From positions 7,047,164-7,111,163 of the forward strand of contig NZ_CP037452.1 in the NCBI RefSeq assembly GCF_007754425.1: DNA of 64,000 nt, written 5' to 3'. This document shows, piece after piece, positions 18,617 to 28,087 of this stretch (position 1 is its first letter; every line of letters starts with the position of its first letter). The notes beneath the pieces were generated by a model that was not told the origin of the DNA, ran no database searches, and saw only the letters and a program-made list of their open reading frames with translations. The stretch is from Gimesia fumaroli (GTDB lineage: Bacteria > Planctomycetota > Planctomycetia > Planctomycetales > Planctomycetaceae). The translations under genes and the position numbers were made by a program.

Positions 18617-19216
18617 TCAAGTCTCCGGAATCTCAAAATCAAGCGCATCACCGGCAACCGAATCGCCGGGTTGTGAAGATTTCGTTTCTGGTGCTGCCTC
18701 CTTTTCGGCCGATGATTGCTGTTTTTCTTTCACCACCAGCCGGGTTCCTTCTACGGCAATTACTTCCACATCGGTCTGCGCTTCGATAATCATTCCCTGA
18801 CTCTCACAATGCAGCCTCTCATGATCAACGATAACGAAGCCGCTCGGGTTCAAAAGAGTTTGCGTTTTTCCCGTTTTTCCAATCAAAGACTTCAAATGGT
18901 CTGTTTCTTCCTGAAATGCGGTAACTTCTTCCAGTGTCGGAACTTCGAGGATAATTTTCTTGCCCCAGGCCGTATTCGGAAAAAACTTGACGGCAAACCC
19001 CAGTGTGGTGGGGATCAGAATGACAACACTGGCGACGTAGGTCCACCAGAGAGAAGGGCTAGTTGCCCACCAGGCCATCCAGGCAGCCCAGGCCGAGCCA
19101 GCCATACATGTTAATGCCAGCACGGCGATCAGGCCTCCTGAGGGAATAAAGATTTCCGCCACAAACAACATCAGCGTCACGACCAATGCCAGTATTGCAA
19201 TCAGTGAATAATCCAT
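18617..19216 (-). CDS. nfeD: NfeD family membrane protein
   Basis: A 199-residue protein with hydrophobic segments at about 6-24, 29-48 and 54-75, then a soluble C-terminal OB-fold of the NfeD type (LIGKTGKTQTLLNPSGFVIV and DVEVIAVEGTRLVVKE). The final 30 residues are polar. It corresponds to the short, protease-less NfeD form that is paired with FloA. It is the first gene of the minus-strand set nfeD, floA, unknown membrane protein. Confidence 0.87.
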   Translation of the reverse strand: MDYSLIAILALVVTLMLFVAEIFIPSGGLIAVLALTCMAGSAWAAWMAWWATSPSLWWTYVASVVILIPTTLGFAVKFFPNTAWGKKIILEVPTLEEVTAFQEETDHLKSLIGKTGKTQTLLNPSGFVIVDHERLHCESQGMIIEAQTDVEVIAVEGTRLVVKEKQQSSAEKEAAPETKSSQPGDSVAGDALDFEIPET

Positions 19217-19452
19217 TAGATCTGCAGACTTTCCCTAACTCGCACTGTCCCGTTCTGGCTGTGAACTGGATCAGTACAGCAATTGGAATCAATCAATTAG
19301 TAACCGGAAACCGTGTGCCTGAAGGAAGAGGTACCTTAAGACACACCTTCCTATTGTACCGGCTTTAAAAAGCAAGGCAAGACGCGAACACGAAGAACCA
19401 GCTTCAGATTGATTTGTGCTCTGATCTGATCTATGAGAGCAGGGTCGGCAGA

Positions 19453-20523
19453 CTAGTTGTCACTTCGATCACAGAGCAGCGACTGACAGGGATGGCAATA
19501 GGTCGGATCGGGCTGGTCGCTCAAATCCACGATCCAGATATTGCGAAAACGAACGGGATTGGAATGGTCCTGTAGCTTGATCGGGAACAGTTCCGGCCCT
19601 TCCTGCTTACCGCCACCAGTTTTGGCAACAATCGAATAATCCTGATGAATGGGGACCCCGTTGTGCAGCACAGTAATGAATGCGTTCTTGATCTTTTTAC
19701 CGTCCGCATCAAATTTGGGAGCGACAAACGCAATATCGTATGTCTGCCAGGAGAGAGGTGGGAAGCACATATTCACATCAGCGCGTTTCTGCTTATACAG
19801 TCCACCACATTCATTTTCGACCCCTTCCAGGCCGAAGGAATCCAGCACCTGGACTTCATATCGGCTCTGCAGATACAGGCCGCTATTGCTGCGGGCCTGA
19901 CCGGTGGCATAAGGCATATAAGGCAAACGGAACTCAACATGCATCCGAAAACTGCGATACGTGTCCTTTAACTCCGTCCCTTCTTTCAGCAAACCTTCCT
20001 CAGTAATCTTGCCATTTTTGAAGTGGTCAACCGAAGAGCCATCGAACAGCACAGTGGCTCCCTGGGGGGGCTTTGCGCCCAGTGTGATGCTGCTCCGTTG
20101 ATATTTGTTAAGCTGTCCCAGCAGATGCCCGTGTAAATCGCGTACCTCAGCGATGCCACCCGGCATGACCTGAACCCGGAACTCTTCATTTGTCAATGTC
20201 AGCACGATACCATCACGCGTGCCCGTTAATTCCTGTCTGTCGGATCGATCCCAGCCGTTTCCAGGCAGGCCGCCATTGTAAAGAGAGGCGATGAATTTTC
20301 CGTCCCCGCGAGCAACCACCTGCAAACCCAAGGCACATTCGCCGCACCAGGAGCAATCCACGCCGATTCGGCCGTAGTATTCGCCTTGATACTGGAAATC
20401 CTCGTCAACCTGTTTGATATCCAGAACGGCAAACTTCTTATCACCCTTTTTTGCCTGAGCAAACGCTTCCGATGACAGCAAACAGTTGGCACAGAATAAC
20501 CCAATAAGTGCAAGGCGAAACAT
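19453..20523 (-). CDS. Secreted DUF1080 (3-keto-disaccharide hydrolase type) protein
   Basis: A 356-residue exported protein with a signal peptide (hydrophobic core LALIGLFCANCLLSS, cut after AFA or AQA). The region from about 150 to 340 is a DUF1080 domain, a concanavalin-like beta-sandwich common in planctomycetes and now linked to 3-keto-glycoside hydrolysis: VLFDGSSVDHFKNG, FRMHVEFRLPYMP and SGLYLQSRYEVQVLDSFG. An N-terminal extra domain begins with CSWCGEC and the C-terminus ends in CHPCQSLLC; these Cys clusters may bind metal or form disulfides. It stands alone. The natural substrate is unknown. Confidence 0.83.
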   Translation of the reverse strand: MFRLALIGLFCANCLLSSEAFAQAKKGDKKFAVLDIKQVDEDFQYQGEYYGRIGVDCSWCGECALGLQVVARGDGKFIASLYNGGLPGNGWDRSDRQELTGTRDGIVLTLTNEEFRVQVMPGGIAEVRDLHGHLLGQLNKYQRSSITLGAKPPQGATVLFDGSSVDHFKNGKITEEGLLKEGTELKDTYRSFRMHVEFRLPYMPYATGQARSNSGLYLQSRYEVQVLDSFGLEGVENECGGLYKQKRADVNMCFPPLSWQTYDIAFVAPKFDADGKKIKNAFITVLHNGVPIHQDYSIVAKTGGGKQEGPELFPIKLQDHSNPVRFRNIWIVDLSDQPDPTYCHPCQSLLCDRSDN

Positions 20524-20895
20524 TTATTCTCTATCCTCTCTAAGAGCTTTAATCGAAACAAATCGACAATTTTACGCAAGTCACCATTCTGGGGTGAGTC
20601 TCTACCATTTGCAAGTCTGGAATTGACGTTTGAAGTTTCGAAAGATTCTTGATCCATTGAACAGCAGATTTGTAAACGGAAGTTAGCGCACCTCACTCTG
20701 TTTTCAGCGGTTTCAGGAGGATTATTTTCACAAATGGAACCGTTACGTTGTGACTCTAACGGGTTTTTGTCACAATAGTAGGCCAGTGCGAACCAGCGGG
20801 ATCTCTGAAAATCCTGTTTCCCGCCAAGACAATTGCTGCCTGCGGGCACTAGCAAACCCACCGTGATGACTCTGTCTACATAGAAAAGATGCCAT
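20524..20895. other. Intergenic region between divergent genes
   Basis: No supported gene. Small frames here are low in recognisable protein character. The stretch must hold divergent promoters for the DUF1080 gene and the DUF3311-symporter pair. I see no strong hairpin. Confidence 0.45.
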
Positions 20896-21147
20896 ATGAG
20901 ATACGCCGTTTATGGATTGGTTGTCGTGCTTATCATTATTCACCAGGACAACTGGCTCTGGGATGACAAAAGACTCATCTTCGGATTTATGCCCATTACC
21001 CTGCTCTATCAGGCAGGAATCTCCATGGGGGCCGCCTTTGTCTGGTTTCTTGCCACAAAATTCGCCTGGCCTCATCACCTTGAAGAAATCGCGCAAGAGT
21101 CTCCCGCACAAGAGTCACCCGCCCCGGAATCAGGAGAAACAGAATAA
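20896..21147 (+). CDS. DUF3311-type small membrane protein
   Basis: An 83-residue protein with two membrane segments (YAVYGLVVVLIIIH and FGFMPITLLYQAGISMGAAF) and a polar Glu/Pro-rich tail. This is the pattern of DUF3311 proteins, which are regularly encoded directly upstream of sodium:solute symporters and are thought to be accessory subunits. The last base of its stop codon is the first base of the symporter start (TAATG), so the two are translationally coupled. Confidence 0.78.
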   Translation: MRYAVYGLVVVLIIIHQDNWLWDDKRLIFGFMPITLLYQAGISMGAAFVWFLATKFAWPHHLEEIAQESPAQESPAPESGETE

Positions 21148-23153
21148 TGACCCAGTTGGTAATCATCGGAATCTATTTAAGTTTACTGTTGTTTCTGGGT
21201 CTGTTCTCCAGCCGCCTGTTTAAGGGAACCAGTAAAGACTACATGCTGGCCAGTCACTCGATTGGTCCTTTTCTGTTGTTGATGTCAATTTTCGGAACCA
21301 CGATGACCGCGTTTGCTTTGGTCGGCTCCAGTGGTGAAGCTTATAAAGAAGGCGTCGGCGTCTATGGTATGCTGGCTTCCTCCAGTGGTATCATCCATTC
21401 CCTCTGTTTCTTTCTGCTCGGAATTAAACTCTGGTCCTGGGGGCATAAATACGGTTACACCACACAGATTCAATTCTTCCGCGAACGGCTCGAAAGCGAT
21501 CGGATTGGAATTATTCTGTTCCCAATTCTCGTCGGTCTGGTGATTCCCTATCTCCTGATCGGCGTGATGTCATCCGGCGTCGTCATCAGCAGCATCACCG
21601 AAGGCGCATTCGAAAACGCATTCGCTGCCTACGATTATGGCGTGCCACCCTGGCTGGGATCGCTGGTCATCAGCCTCGTTGTGTTGGTCTATGTCTTTTT
21701 TGGGGGCATGCGGGGAACCGCTTGGGCCAATACGTTTCAGACGATTGTCTTCATGATTCTCGGCGTCGTGACCTTCTTCGTCATTTCCAGTAAACTGGGA
21801 GGCCTGCAGGCTGCCAGTGATGCCGTTCTGGAAAAAAATCCGTCCAAGTTAATGAGGGCCGTCGATCCCAAAGACCGCGAACGATACGCACAAAAATATA
21901 AGACCTGGACGCTCATCGCCAAATACAATTACGCGACGCGAATTCTCAAAACGCTGGAACTGACTCCCGAACAAAAAGCGGAAGCCTACAAAGAATTCAA
22001 ACCGCGGATGCCCAACTGGCAAATGACGGCAGAAGCCCTCTACGCCGCGAAAAACAACCTGTACGAGCTCTCGGCCGAAGAGGTCAATAAAGCGTTATTA
22101 ACGCAAGATGACCGCGTCATCCCGGACCCCTTTCCTGAAAAATATCAAAATGGATTGATGTCGCACCATGAGCTGAAAGAGTATCCACGAAAAGCCAACG
22201 CCGAAAAAGAAAAAGCAATGCTGATTTTCGGTGGAAAAATCGGGCACCCTACACACGATCTGGATCCGGACGATCCGTCCAAAGGGAAAAAATGGACGAT
22301 CAAAAAAGCCCTCGGCGTTTACCGCGCCAGCAACTGGGCTCCCGATGCTCCGCATCCAATGAGTAAACTCGTCTTTCTGACTTACTTCTTTGTTCCGCTT
22401 TCCGTGGGCATGTTCCCTCACCTGTTCCAACACTGGCTCACTGCACGCAGCGCGGGCACGTTTAAACTGCCCGTTGTCGCACACCCACTCTTCATTATGA
22501 TTGTGTGGGTTCCCTGTGTGCTGGTTGGCGTCTGGGCGACTTCTGCTACCCTCAACGGGGCTCCCATGTTTCCGCCGCACTTCCCGGCAAATGCAGTCCT
22601 GGCGGCGATGGTGAAAAAAATGACCTCACCCGTTCTCGCCGGTTTCTTAACCGCGGGGATTCTGGCCGCGATCATGTCCTCGCTGGATAGTCAGTTCCTC
22701 TGTATCGGTACCATGTTTACCGAAGACATCGTGGTCCATTACGGCGGAAAAGATCGTTTTACAGATAAACAGGTTGTCTTGATGGCTCGCATGTTTATCA
22801 TTCTGGTGGTTGCCATTACCTATGGATTCAGTCTGCTCGAACCGCGGCGGGTCTTTACGCTGGGGGTCTGGTGTTTCAGTGGATTTTCCAGTCTGTTCCC
22901 CATCATCTTTGCGGCAGTCTACTGGAAGAGGCTCACCAAACTCGGTGCTTACGCGGGCGTTCTCGTTGCGATTGGGTCCTGGCTCTACCTGTTTAAAGAA
23001 GCAAAGTATGCGTTGAATCCGAGTTATACGTTTCTAGGAATGATGCCGGTTGCCACTATGGTTGTCGCGTCTGCGACCGCCATGATTCTGGTTTCACTCA
23101 TCACGAGACCTCCCAGCAAAGAAACTCTGGTGCGGTTCTTCCCGGAAGATTAG
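21147..23153 (+). CDS. Sodium:solute symporter (SSS family) with large hydrophilic insertion
   Basis: A 668-residue membrane transporter of the SSS family. The N-terminal part (SIGPFLLLMSIFGTTMTAFA) and later helices (AGFLTAGILAAIMSSLDSQF, the conserved TM8-region Ser pattern) are diagnostic. Usual members have about 480-550 residues. Here a charged stretch between about residues 224 and 400 interrupts the helices, with Lys/Glu-rich sequence and no obvious membrane segment. The substrate cannot be inferred. It is preceded by its DUF3311 partner. Confidence 0.88.
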   Translation: MTQLVIIGIYLSLLLFLGLFSSRLFKGTSKDYMLASHSIGPFLLLMSIFGTTMTAFALVGSSGEAYKEGVGVYGMLASSSGIIHSLCFFLLGIKLWSWGHKYGYTTQIQFFRERLESDRIGIILFPILVGLVIPYLLIGVMSSGVVISSITEGAFENAFAAYDYGVPPWLGSLVISLVVLVYVFFGGMRGTAWANTFQTIVFMILGVVTFFVISSKLGGLQAASDAVLEKNPSKLMRAVDPKDRERYAQKYKTWTLIAKYNYATRILKTLELTPEQKAEAYKEFKPRMPNWQMTAEALYAAKNNLYELSAEEVNKALLTQDDRVIPDPFPEKYQNGLMSHHELKEYPRKANAEKEKAMLIFGGKIGHPTHDLDPDDPSKGKKWTIKKALGVYRASNWAPDAPHPMSKLVFLTYFFVPLSVGMFPHLFQHWLTARSAGTFKLPVVAHPLFIMIVWVPCVLVGVWATSATLNGAPMFPPHFPANAVLAAMVKKMTSPVLAGFLTAGILAAIMSSLDSQFLCIGTMFTEDIVVHYGGKDRFTDKQVVLMARMFIILVVAITYGFSLLEPRRVFTLGVWCFSGFSSLFPIIFAAVYWKRLTKLGAYAGVLVAIGSWLYLFKEAKYALNPSYTFLGMMPVATMVVASATAMILVSLITRPPSKETLVRFFPED

Positions 23154-23191
23154 TTATGATCCTCTTCTACTTGATAACATAAATCTCAAGA

Positions 23192-23229
23192 CAGGCTGTG
23201 ACGAGTATTCTTTTTTTCGTCACAGCCTG
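23192..23229 (+). other. Strong hairpin between symporter and thioesterase genes
   Basis: A perfect 13-pair stem, CAGGCTGTGACGA (23192-23204) with TCGTCACAGCCTG (23217-23229), loop rich in T. No T-run follows the right arm, so it is not a standard terminator, but it lies 40 bases after the symporter stop and may end or protect that transcript. It argues against the upstream GTG start of the thioesterase frame. Confidence 0.6.
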
Positions 23230-23257
23230 CTGTTTACTGACTTCGATTGAGTTTTAC

Positions 23258-23689
23258 ATGTCCTGTACTTTTAAAACCACGCGCCGTGTTGAATTTCACG
23301 AGACAGACATGGCCGGCATTGTCCACTTCTCCAACTTTTATAAGTATATGGAACAGGCCGAGCACGAGTACTTTCGCTCTCTGGGGCTGACCATTGTGGA
23401 TAAACAGCAGGATGGTTCCGTGCTGGGCTGGCCCCGCGTCTCAGCACAATGCTCGTTTGAATCTCCCGTTTTTTATGGTGATCTGCTCGAAATCCGGTTG
23501 TCTGTCGAACGACTCGGGGTAAAATCGCTCACGATTGAATATGAGTTCTGGCGAGATCAAACAAAAATTGCCAAAGGACGCATGAAAACCGTTTGCTGTC
23601 ACTTCACACACGGAAGTCCCATGAAGTCGATTGAAATCCCCGAGTGGATTCAAAAGAAAATCGAAGATTCAATCGATCACGCTGAATAG
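23258..23689 (+). CDS. Acyl-CoA thioesterase, YbgC/4HBT type
   Basis: A 143-residue hot-dog thioesterase. The signature VEFHETDMAGIVHFSNF, with the catalytic Asp, and YMEQAEHEYFRSLG are typical of the YbgC/4-hydroxybenzoyl-CoA thioesterase group. It hydrolyses acyl-CoA or acyl-ACP in the cytoplasm; substrate not determined. I use the ATG at 23258; the longer frame from a GTG at 23198 would run through a strong hairpin. The ABC transporter genes start 20 bases downstream, so it may share their transcript. Confidence 0.85.
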   Translation: MSCTFKTTRRVEFHETDMAGIVHFSNFYKYMEQAEHEYFRSLGLTIVDKQQDGSVLGWPRVSAQCSFESPVFYGDLLEIRLSVERLGVKSLTIEYEFWRDQTKIAKGRMKTVCCHFTHGSPMKSIEIPEWIQKKIEDSIDHAE

Positions 23690-23709
23690 TCTGTTTGTCA
23701 GGGATCAAC

Positions 23710-24402
23710 ATGAATAACTCCAACGACCAGCTCATTGTCCGCGAGTTAACGAAAACCTTTTCGATCGCCACTGAATCACTGCCGATTCTGGCTGGCGTCG
23801 ATCTGGAACTTAGCCGGGGAGATGCCCTTGCTATCACCGGCCCCTCCGGATCAGGGAAAAGCACCCTGCTCTACATCCTCGGCGTTCTCGATCAACCCAC
23901 CTCCGGTGAAGTCATCCAGTTCGGCCAAAACCCGTTTGTATTGAACGCCAAAGAGCAGGCCGAATATCGCAATCATAATGTCGGCTTCATCTTTCAGGAT
24001 CACCATTTAATGCCGCAATTTTCGGTTCTGGAAAATGTTTTAATTCCAACGATGGTCAATCAAGAAGCCGCAAATGACGCCGAAGAACGCGCCCGCCATC
24101 TGCTGGAACGCGTGGGATTACAGGACCGCATGCATCATCGACCCGCACAGATTTCAGGCGGCGAACGACAACGCGTCGCGGTCTGCCGTGCTTTGATTAA
24201 CAACCCCCGTCTCTTATTGGCGGATGAGCCCACGGGAAACCTCGACCGCACCAACACCGAGTCGATCGGCAAACTGCTGCTCGAAATCAATCAGGAACAG
24301 AATACAATTCTGATCTGCGTGACCCACAGCAGCGAACTGGCGGCTCTGTTCCCCCAGCACCAGAGATTACGCGACGGACTGCTCGTTACTGAATCAGTCT
24401 GA
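23710..24402 (+). CDS. ABC transporter ATP-binding protein, LolD/MacB type
   Basis: A 230-residue ATPase. Walker A GPSGSGKST, the Q-loop in FIFQDHHLMPQFSVLENV, the signature ISGGERQRVA and Walker B LLLADEPTGNLD followed by the switch His in VTHSSE are all present. The sequence around the signature is typical of the LolD/MacB/FtsE-like class, which drives mechanotransmission or lipoprotein release instead of classical import. I choose the ATG at 23710 over an in-frame TTG five codons upstream. The large FtsX-type permease gene follows after 34 bases. Confidence 0.92.
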   Translation: MNNSNDQLIVRELTKTFSIATESLPILAGVDLELSRGDALAITGPSGSGKSTLLYILGVLDQPTSGEVIQFGQNPFVLNAKEQAEYRNHNVGFIFQDHHLMPQFSVLENVLIPTMVNQEAANDAEERARHLLERVGLQDRMHHRPAQISGGERQRVAVCRALINNPRLLLADEPTGNLDRTNTESIGKLLLEINQEQNTILICVTHSSELAALFPQHQRLRDGLLVTESV

Positions 24403-24436
24403 TTTTCGATTTTCAATCTTCACAAGAGTTCGTGTT

Positions 24437-27400
24437 ATGAACCAGACGCGATTTGTTATCCAAAGCCTGAAGTATTACTGGCGCACCAATCTGGCCGTGT
24501 TGCTGGGCGTCATCGCTGCGACCGCCGTGATCGGGGGGGCTCTCATCGTCGGCGATTCCGTTCGCGCCAGCCTCAGGCAGATGACATTCGATCGGCTGGG
24601 ACAAATCGATTTCGTCGTTTCCGGCCATCGCTTCTTCCGCGAACAACTCGCCGCCGATCTTGCGGAATCACCTGATCTTCCCAATGACATCAAAACCATC
24701 GCCCCTGCCCTGTTGATGCGAGGCAGCCTGGAAAAACATTGGGAAGACCAGCATCTCCGCGTCGGGCAGGTCAATATCTTCGGCACCGATGAGCGACTTT
24801 GGTCGCTACTCGATCACGGAAATCAGAAAGTTCCGACAGGTGATGAAGCGATTTTGAATGCCCGCGTCGCAGAACAATTGGAAGCTTCTGTCGGCGATGA
24901 AATCACGCTCTGGATCGAACTCCCTTCCGCGATTCCCCGCGACTCACTGCTCGGCGAACGCGAAGAACAATCGGTCGAAATTACGCTCACGGTTACCGCG
25001 ATTCTCGAAGAATCATCCAAAGCAGGTCGTCTGGCACTCATGCCTAACCAGCAGCTGCCGCTGGATCTGTTCGTTTCGTTAAGTAATCTCCAGCAAGCTT
25101 TGGACCTGGATGAAATCCAGGCCTCACGTCGTAATCCCCAGTCGCGGCCCGCACGCGTGAATTCCCTGTTTTTCAGTTCCAATAATCCAGAAATTGGCAC
25201 GACACTCGCATCCCTCGATACCGCAAAAGACCTGGAAGCTGCATTGAAAGCGACATTGAAACTCGAAGACCTGAATCTCAAAATTGCGCCCAATGAATCG
25301 TTCAAATACTTTTCGCTGGAAAGCGAACAGATGATTCTCGACCCGCAAATCGAACAGGCGGGCATCGAAGCAGCGAAGTCACTCCAGCTCACAACCTCAC
25401 CGGTGATGGTGTATATCGCAAATGAAATTATGCCCGCGAAACAGGACGACTCCGAGTCCCCCTTCTCCATGTATTCGATTATGGCGGGCGTTGAGTTTAC
25501 CGAACAGGCTCCCTTTGGTCCTTTCAAATTCATCGGGGACAAACCAAAACTGCCGCTCAAAGAAAATGAAATTGTCTTCAACGATTGGCTGGCGAAAGAT
25601 CTGAACGCCAAAGTCGGCGATGCGGTGCGGATAAAATATCATGTGGTCGGTTCTCGTGGAGAATTACCTGAAGTCGAGCAGACCTTTACCGTACGTGGCA
25701 TCGTCGCCCTCGATGGAACGCCCGCCGCCGACCGGAAGCTGACGCCGGAAATGGAAGGCATCACCGACGCCGACACCTTCGGCGACTGGAAACAGCCCTT
25801 CCCCATGAAGCTCGACAAAGTCACCGATCGGGATGAAGAGTACTGGGATCAATACAAAGCCACCCCCAAAGCGTTTGTCGCTTTGGAAACAGCACAAAAC
25901 CTCTGGAACAGCCGATACGGCAGCCTGACTTCGTTACGCGTCAGCCCCCTGCCAAACAAAACACTGGAAGAATCGGCAAATGTGTTCGGCAAAGAAGTCC
26001 TCAAACAGGTTGACGTCTTCAAAATGGGCCTGACAGTCCAGCCCATCAAGTTTCTCGGCTTGATGGCCGCCAGTGGTACCACTGATTTCAGCGGCCTGTT
26101 TATCGGCTTCAGTTTCTTCATTATTCTCTCTGCCATCATTTTAATTCGCCTGCTTTTCAAACTGGGAATCGACCGTCGCGTCTCTTCCATTGGTCTCTTG
26201 TCGGCTGTCGGATTTACTCCGCAACAAGTCAAACAGGTCATCTTCAAAGAAGCCTTCTTTGTCATTCTGTTGGGAGGCCTCCTCGGCATTGCCGCTGCCA
26301 TCGGTTATGCCTCGCTGATGCTCTACGGCTTAAAAACCTGGTGGATCGGTGCGATTGGAACCCGCTTCCTGTTTCTTGATTTAACAGCAACCAGCATTAT
26401 CATCGGCCTTTTGATTTCGGTCCTCTGCTCCCTCTTCGTGACCTGGCGTGCGTTGGCCGAACTCAAACAACTCTCCATCCGCAGTCTGCTGGCGGGAGTC
26501 AATACGCCCGAGTCCGACAAAGTCAAAGACGCCCGCTTCGTCGGCTATGTTTATAAAGCCTCGTCCCTGCTCGCATTCATTCTGGTCTTAGCGACCATCT
26601 CTCTCCTCATTCCCAAACAGGAAGCCTTTTCCGGTTTCTCCTGGCGAACGGTTTCGTTTTTCCTGGTTGGTACACTCTCATTGATTTCCAGCGTCTTCTT
26701 TTTATCCAGCAGACTCAGAATTGAATCGGCGATCCCGATTAAAGGCACCGGCACACTCGCTTTAATCAAACTCGGCTTCCGCAACGCCGGCCGCTTTCGC
26801 CAGCGCAGTGTCTTAACCACAGCACTCATCGCGTCCGCGACCTTCGTACTTGTCTCCGTCGCCGCCGGCCATCGAAACCCGGCTGTTGAAACGCCCGATT
26901 TAGATTCGGGTAACGGCGGTTTTACGATTGTCGCCGAGTCCACCTCCCCGCTGATATACGATCTGAATACGGCTGAGGGACGCAATAAAACACTGGTAAA
27001 TATCCCCGACGATCCCGAGACACAAAAATTATTAAGCGAAATGGCAGCGATTCCCTTTCGTGTGAAGCCGGGCGAAAATGCCAGCTGTCTGAATATTTAT
27101 CAAACCAGTGTCCCCACGATTTTGGGGGTCCCGCAGGAACTGATCGAACGTGGCGGCTTCAAATTCGCCGACACGCCCGGCGACAATCCCTGGGAACTGT
27201 TGAACGAAAAACAAGAAGACGGTTCGATCCCAGCGCTCGGCGATATGAATACGTTGATGTACAGCCTGCATAAAGGCATCGGTGCGACCGTTGGCATTCC
27301 TTCCGACGAACGCCCCGAACATAAACTGAAAATCAAAGGCATGTTTGACGGCAGCATTTTTCAGGGAGTCCTGCTTGTTTCCGAAGCCGACTTTCAAAAA

Positions 27401-27940
27401 CTGTTTCCCGAACAGGCCGGCTTTCAGTATTTTCTGATCGAAGTCCCTCCTGAAGACGCCTCGAAACTCTCAAGTATTCTGGAAACCGGCCTCACCGAAT
27501 ACGGCTTCGATTCCGACCTCGTTGCCAATCGACTGGCTGATTTTCTGGCCGTTCAAAATACCTACCTCTCTACATTCCAGACGTTAGGCGGTCTGGGTTT
27601 GCTGCTCGGCACACTCGGTCTGGCGACTGTGATGTTACGCAACGTCGTCGAACGCCGCAGCGAACTCGCATTGCTCCGCGCCATCGGCATGACGAGCAGC
27701 AACGTCGCGCTGATTGTGCTGGCGGAAAACGCGTTCTTACTCATCTGGGGGCTCCTTTCAGGAACCATCTCAGCTCTTCTGGCGATGCTGCCGCATCTGC
27801 TGTCTACGGGTGCCGATCTTCCCTGGGAAAGTGGCATTGTCATTCTGTCCGCCGTTCTCCTTGTGGGAATGCTGGCCGCCTTATTAGCCGTAGCTGATGC
27901 CGTCCGAGCACCGATTCTGGCGACACTACGCGCTCAATAA
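24437..27940 (+). CDS. Large FtsX/MacB-type ABC transporter permease
   Basis: A 1167-residue permease. An N-terminal membrane segment (NLAVLLGVIAATAVIGGALIVG) leads into a large periplasmic part, then three helices near 555-700 with the FtsX pattern, further membrane segments, a second extracytoplasmic part and a final FtsX-type helix set near 1040-1160 (NVVERRSELALLRAIGMTSS). It is thus a duplicated 8- to 10-helix permease. The extracytoplasmic domains match the MacB-PCD kind. It is paired with the LolD/MacB-like ATPase, so the complex probably moves or extracts an envelope substrate, such as a lipoprotein, or transmits force. Substrate unknown. Confidence 0.87.
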   Translation: MNQTRFVIQSLKYYWRTNLAVLLGVIAATAVIGGALIVGDSVRASLRQMTFDRLGQIDFVVSGHRFFREQLAADLAESPDLPNDIKTIAPALLMRGSLEKHWEDQHLRVGQVNIFGTDERLWSLLDHGNQKVPTGDEAILNARVAEQLEASVGDEITLWIELPSAIPRDSLLGEREEQSVEITLTVTAILEESSKAGRLALMPNQQLPLDLFVSLSNLQQALDLDEIQASRRNPQSRPARVNSLFFSSNNPEIGTTLASLDTAKDLEAALKATLKLEDLNLKIAPNESFKYFSLESEQMILDPQIEQAGIEAAKSLQLTTSPVMVYIANEIMPAKQDDSESPFSMYSIMAGVEFTEQAPFGPFKFIGDKPKLPLKENEIVFNDWLAKDLNAKVGDAVRIKYHVVGSRGELPEVEQTFTVRGIVALDGTPAADRKLTPEMEGITDADTFGDWKQPFPMKLDKVTDRDEEYWDQYKATPKAFVALETAQNLWNSRYGSLTSLRVSPLPNKTLEESANVFGKEVLKQVDVFKMGLTVQPIKFLGLMAASGTTDFSGLFIGFSFFIILSAIILIRLLFKLGIDRRVSSIGLLSAVGFTPQQVKQVIFKEAFFVILLGGLLGIAAAIGYASLMLYGLKTWWIGAIGTRFLFLDLTATSIIIGLLISVLCSLFVTWRALAELKQLSIRSLLAGVNTPESDKVKDARFVGYVYKASSLLAFILVLATISLLIPKQEAFSGFSWRTVSFFLVGTLSLISSVFFLSSRLRIESAIPIKGTGTLALIKLGFRNAGRFRQRSVLTTALIASATFVLVSVAAGHRNPAVETPDLDSGNGGFTIVAESTSPLIYDLNTAEGRNKTLVNIPDDPETQKLLSEMAAIPFRVKPGENASCLNIYQTSVPTILGVPQELIERGGFKFADTPGDNPWELLNEKQEDGSIPALGDMNTLMYSLHKGIGATVGIPSDERPEHKLKIKGMFDGSIFQGVLLVSEADFQKLFPEQAGFQYFLIEVPPEDASKLSSILETGLTEYGFDSDLVANRLADFLAVQNTYLSTFQTLGGLGLLLGTLGLATVMLRNVVERRSELALLRAIGMTSSNVALIVLAENAFLLIWGLLSGTISALLAMLPHLLSTGADLPWESGIVILSAVLLVGMLAALLAVADAVRAPILATLRAQ

Positions 27941-28087
27941 GAGTTTGTACAGACCCGCTTTTCCCTGATTCGTTTAATTTTTCATCCCTGTCGGGTGCTG
28001 CGAATTCACAAACTTACTATCATAACATTTCGAATATCTCGCCATGGAAACGAATCCATCCCTCCACAATTTCAGGAGTTTTTAACG

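Noticed and set aside
20226..20861. Long minus-strand frame of 211 codons
   Set aside because: It overlaps the DUF1080 gene in another frame and has no protein-like pattern; composition fits a shadow frame.
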